A stretch of 64,000 bases of DNA from assembly GCA_902760595.1 (NCBI GenBank), contig CACWHI010000008.1:1-64000 (forward strand), read 5' to 3'. The DNA comes from an uncultured Eubacteriales bacterium (GTDB lineage: Bacteria > Bacillota > Clostridia > Christensenellales > Aristaeellaceae). Position 1 is the first letter of the stretch. Each line of letters begins with the position of its first letter. Under the pieces are notes generated by a model. That model was not told the origin of the DNA and did no database searches. It was given only the letters and a program-made list of their open reading frames with translations. Both the position numbers and the translations under genes were made by a program. Positions 8,958 to 16,943 of the stretch are shown in pieces.

Positions 8958-8959
8958 CG

Positions 8960-10261
8960 ATGAGTGAAAACGTGAACAGCTCCGCTGAAAAAACGAGCCG
9001 CCTGTCTGAACTGGTGCAGAAATACAAGCTGGGCGAGTTTTTCCAGAAGTATACGATGACCATCGCACTGGTGGTCGTGACCATCGTCTTCGCACTGTGG
9101 CCGGGCAAGCAGGGGCAGATCCTGCAGCCCTCCATGATCTCCGGCTTGATCGCTGAAAACGCGTATGTGTTCGTGCTGGCCACCGGTATGCTGCTGTGCA
9201 TCCTGACCGGCGGCAACATCGACCTGTCCGTCGGCTCCGTAGTCTGCTTCACCGCGGCCGTAGGTTGCACCATGATGGCCTCCGGCGCGAGCATGTGGCT
9301 GACGGTGCTGCTGATGCTGTTGATCGGCCTGGCCATCGGCACCTTCCAGGGCTTCTGGATCGCCAAGCTCCGTGTGCCGGCGTTCATCGCCACCCTGGCG
9401 GGCATGTACGCCTTCCGCGGTTTCTCCAACGTGGTGCTGAACGGTTACCGCGTGGACATCAGCAATGACGCCTTCCTGATGCTGTTCGGCAACGGCAAAT
9501 CCAGCTTCATCCCGGATCTGATTCGGCAGGCCAATCCCGGCCTGGACGCCGTGTTCACCAAGGACAACGCCTTCCTGTCCGGCCTGCTGGGCGCCAATTT
9601 CGTCACCAAGTTCAACCTGACCTGCATGTGCATCGGCATTTTGGCGGTCATCATCTTCGTAGTGCTCAGGGTACGTAAGATCCTTGTGCAGAAAAAGCTG
9701 AACATCCATCAGTCCATCCCCGGACAGATCATTTCCATGATCATCATTTCCGCGCTGGTCCTGTGGATCAGCTACAAGCTGGCCTGCTACCGCGGCTTCC
9801 CCATGGTGTTGATCTGGATCGCCCTGGTGCTGGGCATTTACGCCTACATCACCACCAAGACCCCCATCGGCCGCCACCTGTACGCCGTGGGCGGCAATGA
9901 AAAGGCCACAGCCCTCTCCGGCGTCAAGACCCGAAATGTGTATTGGTTCGCCTACGCCAACATCGGCCTGCTGGCCGGCCTGGCGGGCATCCTGACGGCC
10001 GGGCGCGCCAAGGGCATCGACCCGGTATACGGCGAAGGCTACGAGATGGACGCCATTGCCTCCTGCTTCATCGGCGGCGCGTCCGCTTACGGCGGCACCG
10101 GCAAGGTTTCCGGCATGATCATCGGCGCCATCCTGATGGGCGTCATTAACAAGGGCATGATCATCATCAACGTGGACGCCAACTTCCAGAAGGTCGTCAA
10201 GGGTATCGTGCTGCTGGTGGCGGTTATGTTCGACATCCTGTCCAAGCGGCAGAAGCGGTAA
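8960..10261 (+). CDS. Multiple-monosaccharide ABC importer, permease 1 (GguB-like)
   Basis: Membrane subunit of the CUT2 importer, 433 residues with about ten hydrophobic segments. The family motif GMLLCILTGGNIDLSVGS lies near residue 75, and a C-terminal SCFIGGASAYGGTGKVSGMIIGAILMG block matches the BPD_transp_2 family. It has a hydrophilic stretch of about 60 residues between segments (residues 175-235), also seen in GguB. The ATG at 8960 is preferred to the GTG at 8954 for its spacing from GGGAAGGGG. Permease 2 follows 21 bp later and is a clear paralogue. Confidence 0.9.
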   Translation: MSENVNSSAEKTSRLSELVQKYKLGEFFQKYTMTIALVVVTIVFALWPGKQGQILQPSMISGLIAENAYVFVLATGMLLCILTGGNIDLSVGSVVCFTAAVGCTMMASGASMWLTVLLMLLIGLAIGTFQGFWIAKLRVPAFIATLAGMYAFRGFSNVVLNGYRVDISNDAFLMLFGNGKSSFIPDLIRQANPGLDAVFTKDNAFLSGLLGANFVTKFNLTCMCIGILAVIIFVVLRVRKILVQKKLNIHQSIPGQIISMIIISALVLWISYKLACYRGFPMVLIWIALVLGIYAYITTKTPIGRHLYAVGGNEKATALSGVKTRNVYWFAYANIGLLAGLAGILTAGRAKGIDPVYGEGYEMDAIASCFIGGASAYGGTGKVSGMIIGAILMGVINKGMIIINVDANFQKVVKGIVLLVAVMFDILSKRQKR

Positions 10262-10282
10262 CGCGGGAAGGAGGATGAAGTC

Positions 10283-11452
10283 ATGGATAAAAAAGCAATT
10301 CTTGCCGCGTTAAAGAAAAACGCGATGCTGGTGGTCACGGTCCTGGTATACCTGTTTTTCCTGATCCTGACCCAGGGCGGCATCTTCAGCCCCTCCAGCT
10401 TCACTGAGCTGATCAACCAGAACGCCTACGTCTACATTCTCGGCGCCGGCATGCTGATGTGCATGCTCACCGGCGGCAATATCGACCTGAGCTGCGGCGC
10501 TTTCGTGTGCCTGCTGGGTGCCTTTGGCGGCGTATTCATGATCGTTCAGGGCATGGGCACCGGCGTATCCATCCTGCTGCTGCTGTTGATCGGTGTACTG
10601 TACGGCGTGATCCTGGGCTACCTGGTCGCCTATGTGCACATTCCCCCGTGGATCGCCACGCTGGCCGGCTACCTGGCCTTCCGCGGCTGGGGTACCGCCA
10701 TTCTGTCGGCCAATTCCAAGACCGGTTCCCTGGCCCCCTTCCCGGTGGATTTCCAGCGCCTTTTCTACGGCCGCGTGTTCCCCACGGATAAGGGCGTCTT
10801 CAACTGGCCCTGCTTCCTCTTTGGCCTGCTGGCGGCGTGCCTGATCATCTTCGTTGTGTTCACTACCCGCAAAAACCGTCTGGCCAAGGGATATGAGGCG
10901 GACAGCGTCAAGACCTCCGCACTCAAGAGCGGCCTCGGCAGCGCAGCCATCATTCTGGTGATGACCAAGCTGGCCATGGACGGCGGTATCCCCACCACCC
11001 TGCTGTGGGTCGCGGGTGTGGTGCTGATCTACAGCTTCATCACCAGCAAGACCACCATTGGCCGCCACTTCTACGTGGTGGGCGGCAACATGGAGGCCGC
11101 CAGGCTGTCCGGTGTCAACACCCGCCGCATCATGTTCCTGGCCTACCTGAACATGGCGATACTAACCGCCATCGCCACCTTCACGGTCATTGCCCGTTCC
11201 CAGTCCGCGTACGCGGATGTGGGCAAGAACTTCGAGATGGACGCCATCTCCGCCTGCGTGGTGGGCGGTGTGTCCGCCAGCGGCGGCGCCGGCACCGTGC
11301 TCGGCATGGTCATCGGTGCCACGCTCATCGGTATCATCAACCTGGGCATGAGCCTGATCAGCCTGGACGCCAACTACCAGCGTGTCGTCAAGGGCTTCGT
11401 GCTGCTGGCCGCCGTGGTATTCGATATCATGTCCAAAAAGCGCGCAAAATAA
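10283..11452 (+). CDS. Multiple-monosaccharide ABC importer, permease 2 (paralogue)
   Basis: Second BPD_transp_2 permease, 389 residues. It shares with permease 1 the GAGMLMCMLTGGNIDLSCG segment, the WIATLAGYLAFRG segment, TTIGRHFYVVGGN and a GG-rich C-terminal block, but has a shorter N-terminus. The start follows GGAAGGAGG. CUT2 importers normally use a permease homodimer, so two divergent copies in one operon suggest a heterodimer or two alternative pores on the same ATPase. Confidence 0.9.
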   Translation: MDKKAILAALKKNAMLVVTVLVYLFFLILTQGGIFSPSSFTELINQNAYVYILGAGMLMCMLTGGNIDLSCGAFVCLLGAFGGVFMIVQGMGTGVSILLLLLIGVLYGVILGYLVAYVHIPPWIATLAGYLAFRGWGTAILSANSKTGSLAPFPVDFQRLFYGRVFPTDKGVFNWPCFLFGLLAACLIIFVVFTTRKNRLAKGYEADSVKTSALKSGLGSAAIILVMTKLAMDGGIPTTLLWVAGVVLIYSFITSKTTIGRHFYVVGGNMEAARLSGVNTRRIMFLAYLNMAILTAIATFTVIARSQSAYADVGKNFEMDAISACVVGGVSASGGAGTVLGMVIGATLIGIINLGMSLISLDANYQRVVKGFVLLAAVVFDIMSKKRAK

Positions 11453-11520
11453 ACTGTCCCCCTCTGCCCCCGTGATCACGCGCGGGAGCGCTGACCTGTC
11501 TGCCCTGCCGGAGGAACGCG

Positions 11521-11772
11521 TTGAATAACGGAAAAACCAGAGCCAGCTTGCTGGGCGTCGCGGCCTTGTATCTGCTGTATATCTGCTATGAACTCTACCA
11601 GAGCCGGGACGACCCCAACACCACCATGACCCCGGCCGTCCGGATCATCTTTATTGCACTGTTCGTGATTGCCGGGATCGGCCTGTTGATCTATGCCGTG
11701 CGCGAATGGCGCCGCAGCAGGACGGACGACGACCAGCCCGCCGCGCAGGATGACAAAAACAGCCTCAAGTAA
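11521..11772 (+). CDS. Small membrane protein, unknown
   Basis: 83 residues. Two hydrophobic segments, about residues 9-27 and 41-61, are joined by a short polar loop containing RDDPNTTMTP, and followed by an Arg-rich then acidic tail. The start is TTG behind CGGAGGAACG. It begins 68 bp after permease 2 and ends 11 bp before the next gene, so it is probably read with them. I do not recognise the family. Confidence 0.6.
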   Translation: MNNGKTRASLLGVAALYLLYICYELYQSRDDPNTTMTPAVRIIFIALFVIAGIGLLIYAVREWRRSRTDDDQPAAQDDKNSLK

Positions 11773-11783
11773 GGAACGATCAG

Positions 11784-12227
11784 ATGGAAGAACTGCTTGA
11801 CGCCCTGGAGCAGGCATATACCCGCTACCGCCAGGACATCGAGACCTACGAACGAAAGAGCAAGCCCACAGATGGGCTGCTCGGCTTTGGCCGGTCGCTG
11901 AAGGATGACGCCTGCCATGAGCGCTTTGACGAGCGGATCGCGGAGGCCGTCAGCGCCATATGCGGCGCAAAGCCCGCCCCGGAGGCGGCGGAACGCGCGG
12001 TCCGCGCGCTGATCGCGCGGGAGGATACGGACACCTGGCCGATAGCGGCGCAGTGGATGCTGCGCGCTGTCGAGCGTCACAGCATGCCGCTGCTCGCCTA
12101 TCTTAGCCCGGAGGCCGCGAACGCGCTTTCCAGACAGTACGCTTCCCGCTACAAGCCATGGGATCGGCTGCCCGCCCAAAAGCAAGTGCTGAAGGCGCTC
12201 AAGGCCGCGGGAAAGGAGAAGCCGTGA
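11784..12227 (+). CDS. Hypothetical helical protein
   Basis: 147 residues, soluble and mostly helical in character, rich in Glu, Ala and Arg. It has no signal peptide, membrane segment or motif that I can name. The start follows AAGGAACGA. The stop overlaps the GTG of the AEC transporter gene by 4 bp (GTGA), so the two are coupled. Function unknown. Confidence 0.55.
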   Translation: MEELLDALEQAYTRYRQDIETYERKSKPTDGLLGFGRSLKDDACHERFDERIAEAVSAICGAKPAPEAAERAVRALIAREDTDTWPIAAQWMLRAVERHSMPLLAYLSPEAANALSRQYASRYKPWDRLPAQKQVLKALKAAGKEKP

Positions 12228-13144
12228 CCGAAGCCCTGAAAACCATCCTGCCGGTCATGCTGATGCTGGGCATCGGCATCCTCTGCCGCCGGCGGCAGAT
12301 CATCTCCCGCGAAGGCGTCAACGCGCTGAAAAGCGTGGTCGTCAACATCGCCCTGCCGGCGGTATTGCTGAACGCCTTCGCCACCACCCGGTACACCCTG
12401 ATGGACGTGGTCATTCCCCTGATCATGTTCCTCGTGTGCCTGGCAGCTTGGGGCCTCGGGCGTCTCGGGGGCAGCCTGCTGAAGATGCCCTCGCGCTTCG
12501 TGCCCTTCCTGACCACGGGCTTTGAGGCCGGCATGCTGGGCTACGCGCTGTTCAACATGCTCTACGGCGCCGGCCGGACCGCGGAGTTCGCCCGCGTCGA
12601 CCTGGGCCAGGTGCTGTTCGTATTCACCCTGTACAAGATCCTGCTGGGGCTGGACGGCAGTCGGAAGGCCGAGCCGCGCCAGCTGCTGCGGGAAATGGCC
12701 CTCTCCCCCATCATCCTGGCCATCGCCGCCGGCGTGCTGCTGGGCGCGACCGGCCTGTACGAGGCGCTGAAGCCCACCGGCGTGAGCGATATATTCGACG
12801 CCTGCGTCAGCTTCATCTCCGCGCCCACCAGCGCCATCATTCTGCTCACCATCGGATACGACCTGGTCCTCACGGACATCCCCTGGCGGGAGACGGGCAA
12901 GGTGGTGCTGCTGCGCCTCGTCATCATGCTGGCGCTGCGCACCGCGCTTTTGTGGCTGATGGGGCTGCTATGGCCGGACGCCAGCCTGACAGCGGCGGTC
13001 AACGTCATGTTCATCCTGCCGCCGCCCTTCGTGCTGCCGGTGTTCGCGGATGACGCCGATCAGCGCACTTACATTTCTTCCGCCCTCTCCGTATCCACAC
13101 TGATGGCCATCATCGGCTTCGCCGTGCTGGCCGCAACACAGTGA
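12224..13144 (+). CDS. AEC (auxin efflux carrier) family transporter
   Basis: 306 residues with eight to ten hydrophobic segments. The N-terminal LPVMLMLGIGILCRRRQIISREG followed by LKSVVVNIALPAVLLNAFA is the standard opening of Mem_trans/AEC proteins. Members export or import organic acids such as malate or malonate; the substrate here is unknown. The GTG at 12224 is chosen for GAAAGGAGAA and the GTGA overlap; a longer frame reaches into the previous gene. Confidence 0.82.
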   Translation: MTEALKTILPVMLMLGIGILCRRRQIISREGVNALKSVVVNIALPAVLLNAFATTRYTLMDVVIPLIMFLVCLAAWGLGRLGGSLLKMPSRFVPFLTTGFEAGMLGYALFNMLYGAGRTAEFARVDLGQVLFVFTLYKILLGLDGSRKAEPRQLLREMALSPIILAIAAGVLLGATGLYEALKPTGVSDIFDACVSFISAPTSAIILLTIGYDLVLTDIPWRETGKVVLLRLVIMLALRTALLWLMGLLWPDASLTAAVNVMFILPPPFVLPVFADDADQRTYISSALSVSTLMAIIGFAVLAATQ

Positions 13145-13182
13145 TTCCCCGCATACCATCAACCGTCATGGAGGTTTCCCGC

Positions 13183-13725
13183 ATGAAATCAGATGTTATC
13201 ACCATCGACAACCAGTCCCACGGCTTTGACGAAGCGCTGGAGCAAACCAAAAAGAGCGCCGACTTCCGGGGGATCAGCCACCCGCAGGCCGTGCAGCTGC
13301 AGCTGATGACCGAGGAAATGCTCAGCATGGTCCGTAGCATCACCGGCAATTTGCAGGCCTCCTTCTGGGCGGAAAGCGAAGGGCAGTGCTTCTCGCTGAA
13401 CCTGACCACGAAGACAGTACTGGACAAGGAAAAGCGCGCCCTGCTGATTTCCGCCTCCACCACCCGCAAGAACGCCGCGGCCACCAGCTTCCTGGGTAAG
13501 CTGCGCGACGCCTTTGAGGAGGCCATGACCGCCGAGGCGGATCACGATTACTATGAGCTGCCCACGGACGTCCAGGCGGACATCGCCGGCCGCGTTATCC
13601 AGGCGCCGGAATGGGAGTGGGACGGCTATGAGCGCTCCGTCCTCTTTCAGCTCGCGGACAACGTGAAGATCGGCATCCGCGGGTCCACGGTCAGCATGAC
13701 GGTCATCAAGGACTTCGCCAGATAA
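13183..13725 (+). CDS. Unknown protein, possibly a degenerate anti-sigma-type HATPase
   Basis: 180 residues, soluble. The segment VQLQLMTEEMLSMVRSITG near residue 40 has the spacing and acidic pair of the N-box helix in RsbW/SpoIIAB-type serine kinases, but the asparagine is missing and no DxGxG box follows. The neighbour is a STAS anti-sigma antagonist, the usual partner of such kinases. The ATG at 13183 follows GGAGG; an in-frame GTG at 13141 has no site. The kinase-fold assignment is inference from weak similarity and context. Confidence 0.5.
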   Translation: MKSDVITIDNQSHGFDEALEQTKKSADFRGISHPQAVQLQLMTEEMLSMVRSITGNLQASFWAESEGQCFSLNLTTKTVLDKEKRALLISASTTRKNAAATSFLGKLRDAFEEAMTAEADHDYYELPTDVQADIAGRVIQAPEWEWDGYERSVLFQLADNVKIGIRGSTVSMTVIKDFAR

Positions 13726-13772
13726 GGGGCTCGTGAAGCCGCTGTATTTGTTCTGTATTTTTGAGGTCGCTG

Positions 13773-13801
13773 TTTATTTTCGGCGCCGCCCATGTTATAA
13801 T
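13773..13801 (+). promoter_or_regulatory. Possible promoter for the STAS gene
   Basis: TATAAT at 13796-13801, 44 bp before the start, with a weak -35 (TTTATT) at 17-bp spacing. Confidence 0.45.
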
Positions 13802-13845
13802 GATTTGCTTGTATAGTCCCGGCTGCAATGAAGGAGGATCGCATT

Positions 13846-14139
13846 ATGACCATCACAAAGACCCAGAACGGCTCCAATCTGCTCGTCGCCGTGGAAGGCC
13901 GTCTGGATACTGTCACCGCCCCGCAGTTTGAAGAAGAAATGGTGCCCGCCCTGAACGGCGTGACCAGCCTGACCCTGGATTTCAGCCAGGTGGAATACAT
14001 TTCCTCCGCCGGTCTGCGCGCCCTGCTGCTGCTCAGGACCACCCTGGCCTCCGGCGACATGAAGGTCATTCACGCCAACGAGCTCGTACAGGAGGTTTTC
14101 GCGGTCACCGGCTTCAAGAAGATCATCGCGATCGAGTGA
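13846..14139 (+). CDS. STAS-domain anti-sigma factor antagonist (SpoIIAA/RsbV-like)
   Basis: 97 residues. The STAS core LDFSQVEYISSAGLRALLLL carries the serine that is phosphorylated in SpoIIAA and RsbV (SSAGLR, near residue 57). In partner-switching modules the unphosphorylated form binds the anti-sigma kinase and frees the sigma factor. The start is the ATG at 13846, 9 bp after AAGGAGG; the upstream ATG at 13828 abuts that site. A SpoIIE-type phosphatase that could act on such a protein is encoded at 27722. The adjacent 180-residue protein may be its partner. Confidence 0.88.
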   Translation: MTITKTQNGSNLLVAVEGRLDTVTAPQFEEEMVPALNGVTSLTLDFSQVEYISSAGLRALLLLRTTLASGDMKVIHANELVQEVFAVTGFKKIIAIE

Positions 14140-14171
14140 TCCTGATCCCGGCCGCCGGACAAATACATGAA

Positions 14172-14188
14172 GGGCTGTCGCACAGCCC
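14172..14188. repeat. Solo end-hairpin of the dispersed element family
   Basis: GGGCTGTCGCACAGCCC is a short palindrome close to the end of the ~336-bp elements at 31597 and 54680. It lies in the gap between the convergent STAS and S41 genes. Confidence 0.5.
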
Positions 14189-14197
14189 CGAAAACAG

Positions 14198-14243
14198 AAA
14201 CGGAGCTTTTGACCACTGAGGAGGTGGAAAAAGCTCCGTTTTT
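14198..14243. terminator. Terminator between convergent STAS and S41 genes
   Basis: AAACGGAGCTTTT pairs with AAAAGCTCCGTTT across an 18-nt loop and is followed by T residues on the plus strand and preceded by A residues, so it could work in both directions. Confidence 0.75.
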
Positions 14244-14295
14244 GCGCAGCGGCGGGGGCAAGTCCGGCCGCGCGGGATACTGAAGCGCCACTTTA

Positions 14296-15507
14296 TCAGA
14301 ATCCTTGCCGGATCAGCTCCAGGCAGCGGGTCAGGGGCAGCGTGTACTTGACGCAGATCACATCAGGCTGCGTCCCCGCGGCGGCATTGAGACTTCCGTC
14401 CGGGTTTTCGCCCGCGAAATATGAAAACCTTACCAACAATCCGGAATCCGGCAGGAGGATCAGGACCGGCGTGGCGCCCAGCCCGTCGCCGGAGGTCCTT
14501 TTTCCGACCAGCGTCGCCCATCCGGTGGCTTTACAGAAGCAGGCGAACTTTTCGGACGCGGAATAAACCCGGCTGCCGATCAGCACCCATCGCCTGATCT
14601 TCCCGTTCAGGGGCGAAGGCACACTACCCTCTTCAGGCAGAACGAGAGTGGATTCATAATACCGGTCCAGCCCCATCAGTTCCGCCCACGCCGGCGCGTC
14701 CTCCAAACCTGAAACTACCTGTGCTTCAAGATCAGAATAGTATTCATGATAGATATCGGATTCCCTGAAAAAATTCCGGAAATTGAATTCGTAACGGCCG
14801 CCAAACGGGGCAACCAGGTTCTCCATCCAATAGTAATCGCTTCCGCCGCTGTTTCCGGTGATATCAAAAATGATATGTTCCGCCTCCGGATATTTTTTCA
14901 GCGCGTCACCCACAACCGACCGGTCCCGATCGACGATCTCCTGCGCGAAAGACGGAAGCTGCAGATACAGCGCTTTACAGTCGTCATAGTAATGGACGGC
15001 TGTTTTCGGATACCGGCTTTGCGTTGCCACGTCTCGTTCCGTTTCCGGGCATTCAGGCGCCTTGTATCCGGCCCACAGCCGCGGATCCCGCAGGATGCTT
15101 TTAAATACTCCCGGAGAATGCTCAGCCGCGGAACCACTGTCTGCGGCATAAATGCAGTAATAATCCCGGTAGAGTTCAGGCGTAACGAGCTTTAAATGCG
15201 CAAAATTCCCGAGCTCGGAAAACATGCGCTGAAGCATGTCAGCAAATCCAGCCTCACGATCTACAGAAGCAAGCTCTGCTGAATAGCGTTCATATATCGA
15301 ATCCGTATCCGTGCCCTGCTCCCTCAGGTATGGCAGATACGGATAGCTTTCCGTGAGTTCCTCCCAGAGCAGATCGAAGTCCGCCTGAAATCGCGCGCGG
15401 CCTTTATCCGTTTCCGACACCGAATGCCCGCCAAACGGCAGCGCGCCGCAGATCCAGAGGAACACGGCCAAACGCGCAATGGTCTGCTTTTGCCTGAAAA
15501 ACCTCAT
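14296..15507 (-). CDS. Secreted S41-family (tail-specific-type) peptidase
   Basis: 403 residues with an N-terminal signal peptide (hydrophobic residues 10-27). The S41 core is visible: the substrate-cradle IIFDITGNSGGSDYY near residue 215, the nucleophile region RVYSASEKFACF near residue 313 (Ser before Ala-Ser-Glu), and GKRTSGDGLGATPV. No PDZ domain is evident, so it resembles the stand-alone S41 proteins of Clostridia rather than CtpA. It begins 21 bp after the amino-acid ABC ATPase gene, in the same direction, and may be the last gene of that operon. It has visibly more A/T-rich stretches than its neighbours, a possible sign of separate origin. Confidence 0.82.
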   Translation of the reverse strand: MRFFRQKQTIARLAVFLWICGALPFGGHSVSETDKGRARFQADFDLLWEELTESYPYLPYLREQGTDTDSIYERYSAELASVDREAGFADMLQRMFSELGNFAHLKLVTPELYRDYYCIYAADSGSAAEHSPGVFKSILRDPRLWAGYKAPECPETERDVATQSRYPKTAVHYYDDCKALYLQLPSFAQEIVDRDRSVVGDALKKYPEAEHIIFDITGNSGGSDYYWMENLVAPFGGRYEFNFRNFFRESDIYHEYYSDLEAQVVSGLEDAPAWAELMGLDRYYESTLVLPEEGSVPSPLNGKIRRWVLIGSRVYSASEKFACFCKATGWATLVGKRTSGDGLGATPVLILLPDSGLLVRFSYFAGENPDGSLNAAAGTQPDVICVKYTLPLTRCLELIRQGF

Positions 15508-15528
15508 GAGCCGAACCTCTGTGGATGA

Positions 15529-16272
15529 TTATTCCTGGCGGAGGATCGTACGGATGAACTCCCGGGAGCGTTCTTCCTTCGGGGCGGAAAAGAACTGGCC
15601 GGACGGGCCGCTTTCGATCACGCGGCCGCCCTCCATGAACATCACGCGGTTGGACACGTTGCGGGCGAAATCCATTTCGTGGGTTACCACCAGCATGGTC
15701 ATGCCCTCCCGCGCTAGCTCGCGCATGATGGCCAGCACTTCGCCGATCAGCTCGGGGTCCAGCGCGCTGGTGGGCTCGTCGAAGAAAATGATATCCGGGC
15801 TGGAGGCCAGGCCGCGGGCGATTGCCACGCGCTGCTGCTGGCCGCCGGAGAGCTGGGAGGGATAGCTGTCCAGCTTACCGGCCATTCCGACCCGGGTGAG
15901 GGCGGCAATGGCGATCTCCTTCGCCTCGGCCTTTTTCATTTTCCCCGCGACGGTCAGACCGAGCGTCACGTTCTGCAGCACGGTCTTGTTCAGGAACAGG
16001 TTATAGTTCTGGAAGACGAAGGCCGTCTTTTTGCGCAGCTGGGCGATCTGCTGTCTGGTCGCGGTGGCCATCGGGTAATGCACGCCCTCGAACACCAGCT
16101 CGCCCTCGTCGGCCCGCTCCAGGAAGTTGAGACAGCGCAGGAAGGTGGTCTTGCCGGACCCGCTGGGGCCCAGGATGGCGACCACGTCGCCCTTTTCGAC
16201 CTGCAGGTCGATGCCCCGCAGGACCTCCGCGCCGTTAAAGCGTTTATGCACGTTTTTCGCTTCGAGCATCAT
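15529..16272 (-). CDS. Polar amino-acid ABC importer, ATPase
   Basis: 247 residues. Walker A GPSGSGKTTFLRCLN near residue 34, Q-loop VFQNYNLFLNKTVLQN, signature LSGGQQQRVAIARGLA, Walker B IIFFDEPTSALDPE and switch VVTHEMDFARNV all match the GlnQ/TcyC type. It energises uptake by the permease whose stop codon overlaps its start (ATGA). Substrate class: polar amino acids or cystine. Confidence 0.92.
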   Translation of the reverse strand: MMLEAKNVHKRFNGAEVLRGIDLQVEKGDVVAILGPSGSGKTTFLRCLNFLERADEGELVFEGVHYPMATATRQQIAQLRKKTAFVFQNYNLFLNKTVLQNVTLGLTVAGKMKKAEAKEIAIAALTRVGMAGKLDSYPSQLSGGQQQRVAIARGLASSPDIIFFDEPTSALDPELIGEVLAIMRELAREGMTMLVVTHEMDFARNVSNRVMFMEGGRVIESGPSGQFFSAPKEERSREFIRTILRQE

Positions 16273-16943
16273 TTGACGGTCCCTCCATGGCGGGCGAGGC
16301 GGCGTTCCAGCACGTGCTGCAGCCAGGTGAGCAGCGTGCAGAAGGCCAGGTAGATCACGGCCACCTCCACGTACAGGCCGCCCGTCTCCAGCACGCGGCC
16401 GTTGATGATCTTGGCCTCGGTCAGCATTTCGCGCACCGTGATAGTGCTGGCCAGGCTGGTGCCCTTGAGCATGGAGATCAGCGAGTTGGACAGGGCCGGG
16501 AACGCCGTGCGGAAGGCCTGAGGCAGCACGATGTGCGCCATGGTCTGCATATAATTGAGGCCCACGCAGTAGCCCGCCTCCATCTGGCCCACGGACACGC
16601 TCTCCAGCGAGCCGCGGATGGTCTCGGCCATGTAAGCGCCCTCATTGAAGCCGAACACGATGACCGCCACCGGGAAGGCGTCCAGCAGGATGCCGATCTC
16701 CGGCAACACATAGAACACCACGTACAGCTGCACCAGGAGCGGGGTGCCGCGGATCAGCCAGATATAGAACCGGCACACCGGCAGCAGCGGCTTCACCTGG
16801 GCATACTGGATCAGCGCCACCGCCACCGCGATCACCAGCGCCAGCGCGAAGGACAGGATGGTCAGCGGGATCGTGGCCTTCAGGCCGTATTCCAGCAGCT
16901 TGGGAAAAGAATCTACGATAACGTTCCACAGACGGTCGTTCAT
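16269..16943 (-). CDS. Polar amino-acid ABC importer, permease
   Basis: 224 residues of the HisM/GlnP type with about five membrane segments. The sequence FYIWLIRGTPLLVQLYVVFY and the EAA loop EAGYCVGLNYMQTMAHIVLPQAFR are diagnostic. The ATG at 16943 makes a 4-bp ATGA overlap with the M20 peptidase stop; an upstream in-frame start at 16964 would lie inside that gene. It presumably forms a homodimer, since only one permease gene is present. Confidence 0.92.
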   Translation of the reverse strand: MNDRLWNVIVDSFPKLLEYGLKATIPLTILSFALALVIAVAVALIQYAQVKPLLPVCRFYIWLIRGTPLLVQLYVVFYVLPEIGILLDAFPVAVIVFGFNEGAYMAETIRGSLESVSVGQMEAGYCVGLNYMQTMAHIVLPQAFRTAFPALSNSLISMLKGTSLASTITVREMLTEAKIINGRVLETGGLYVEVAVIYLAFCTLLTWLQHVLERRLARHGGTVK

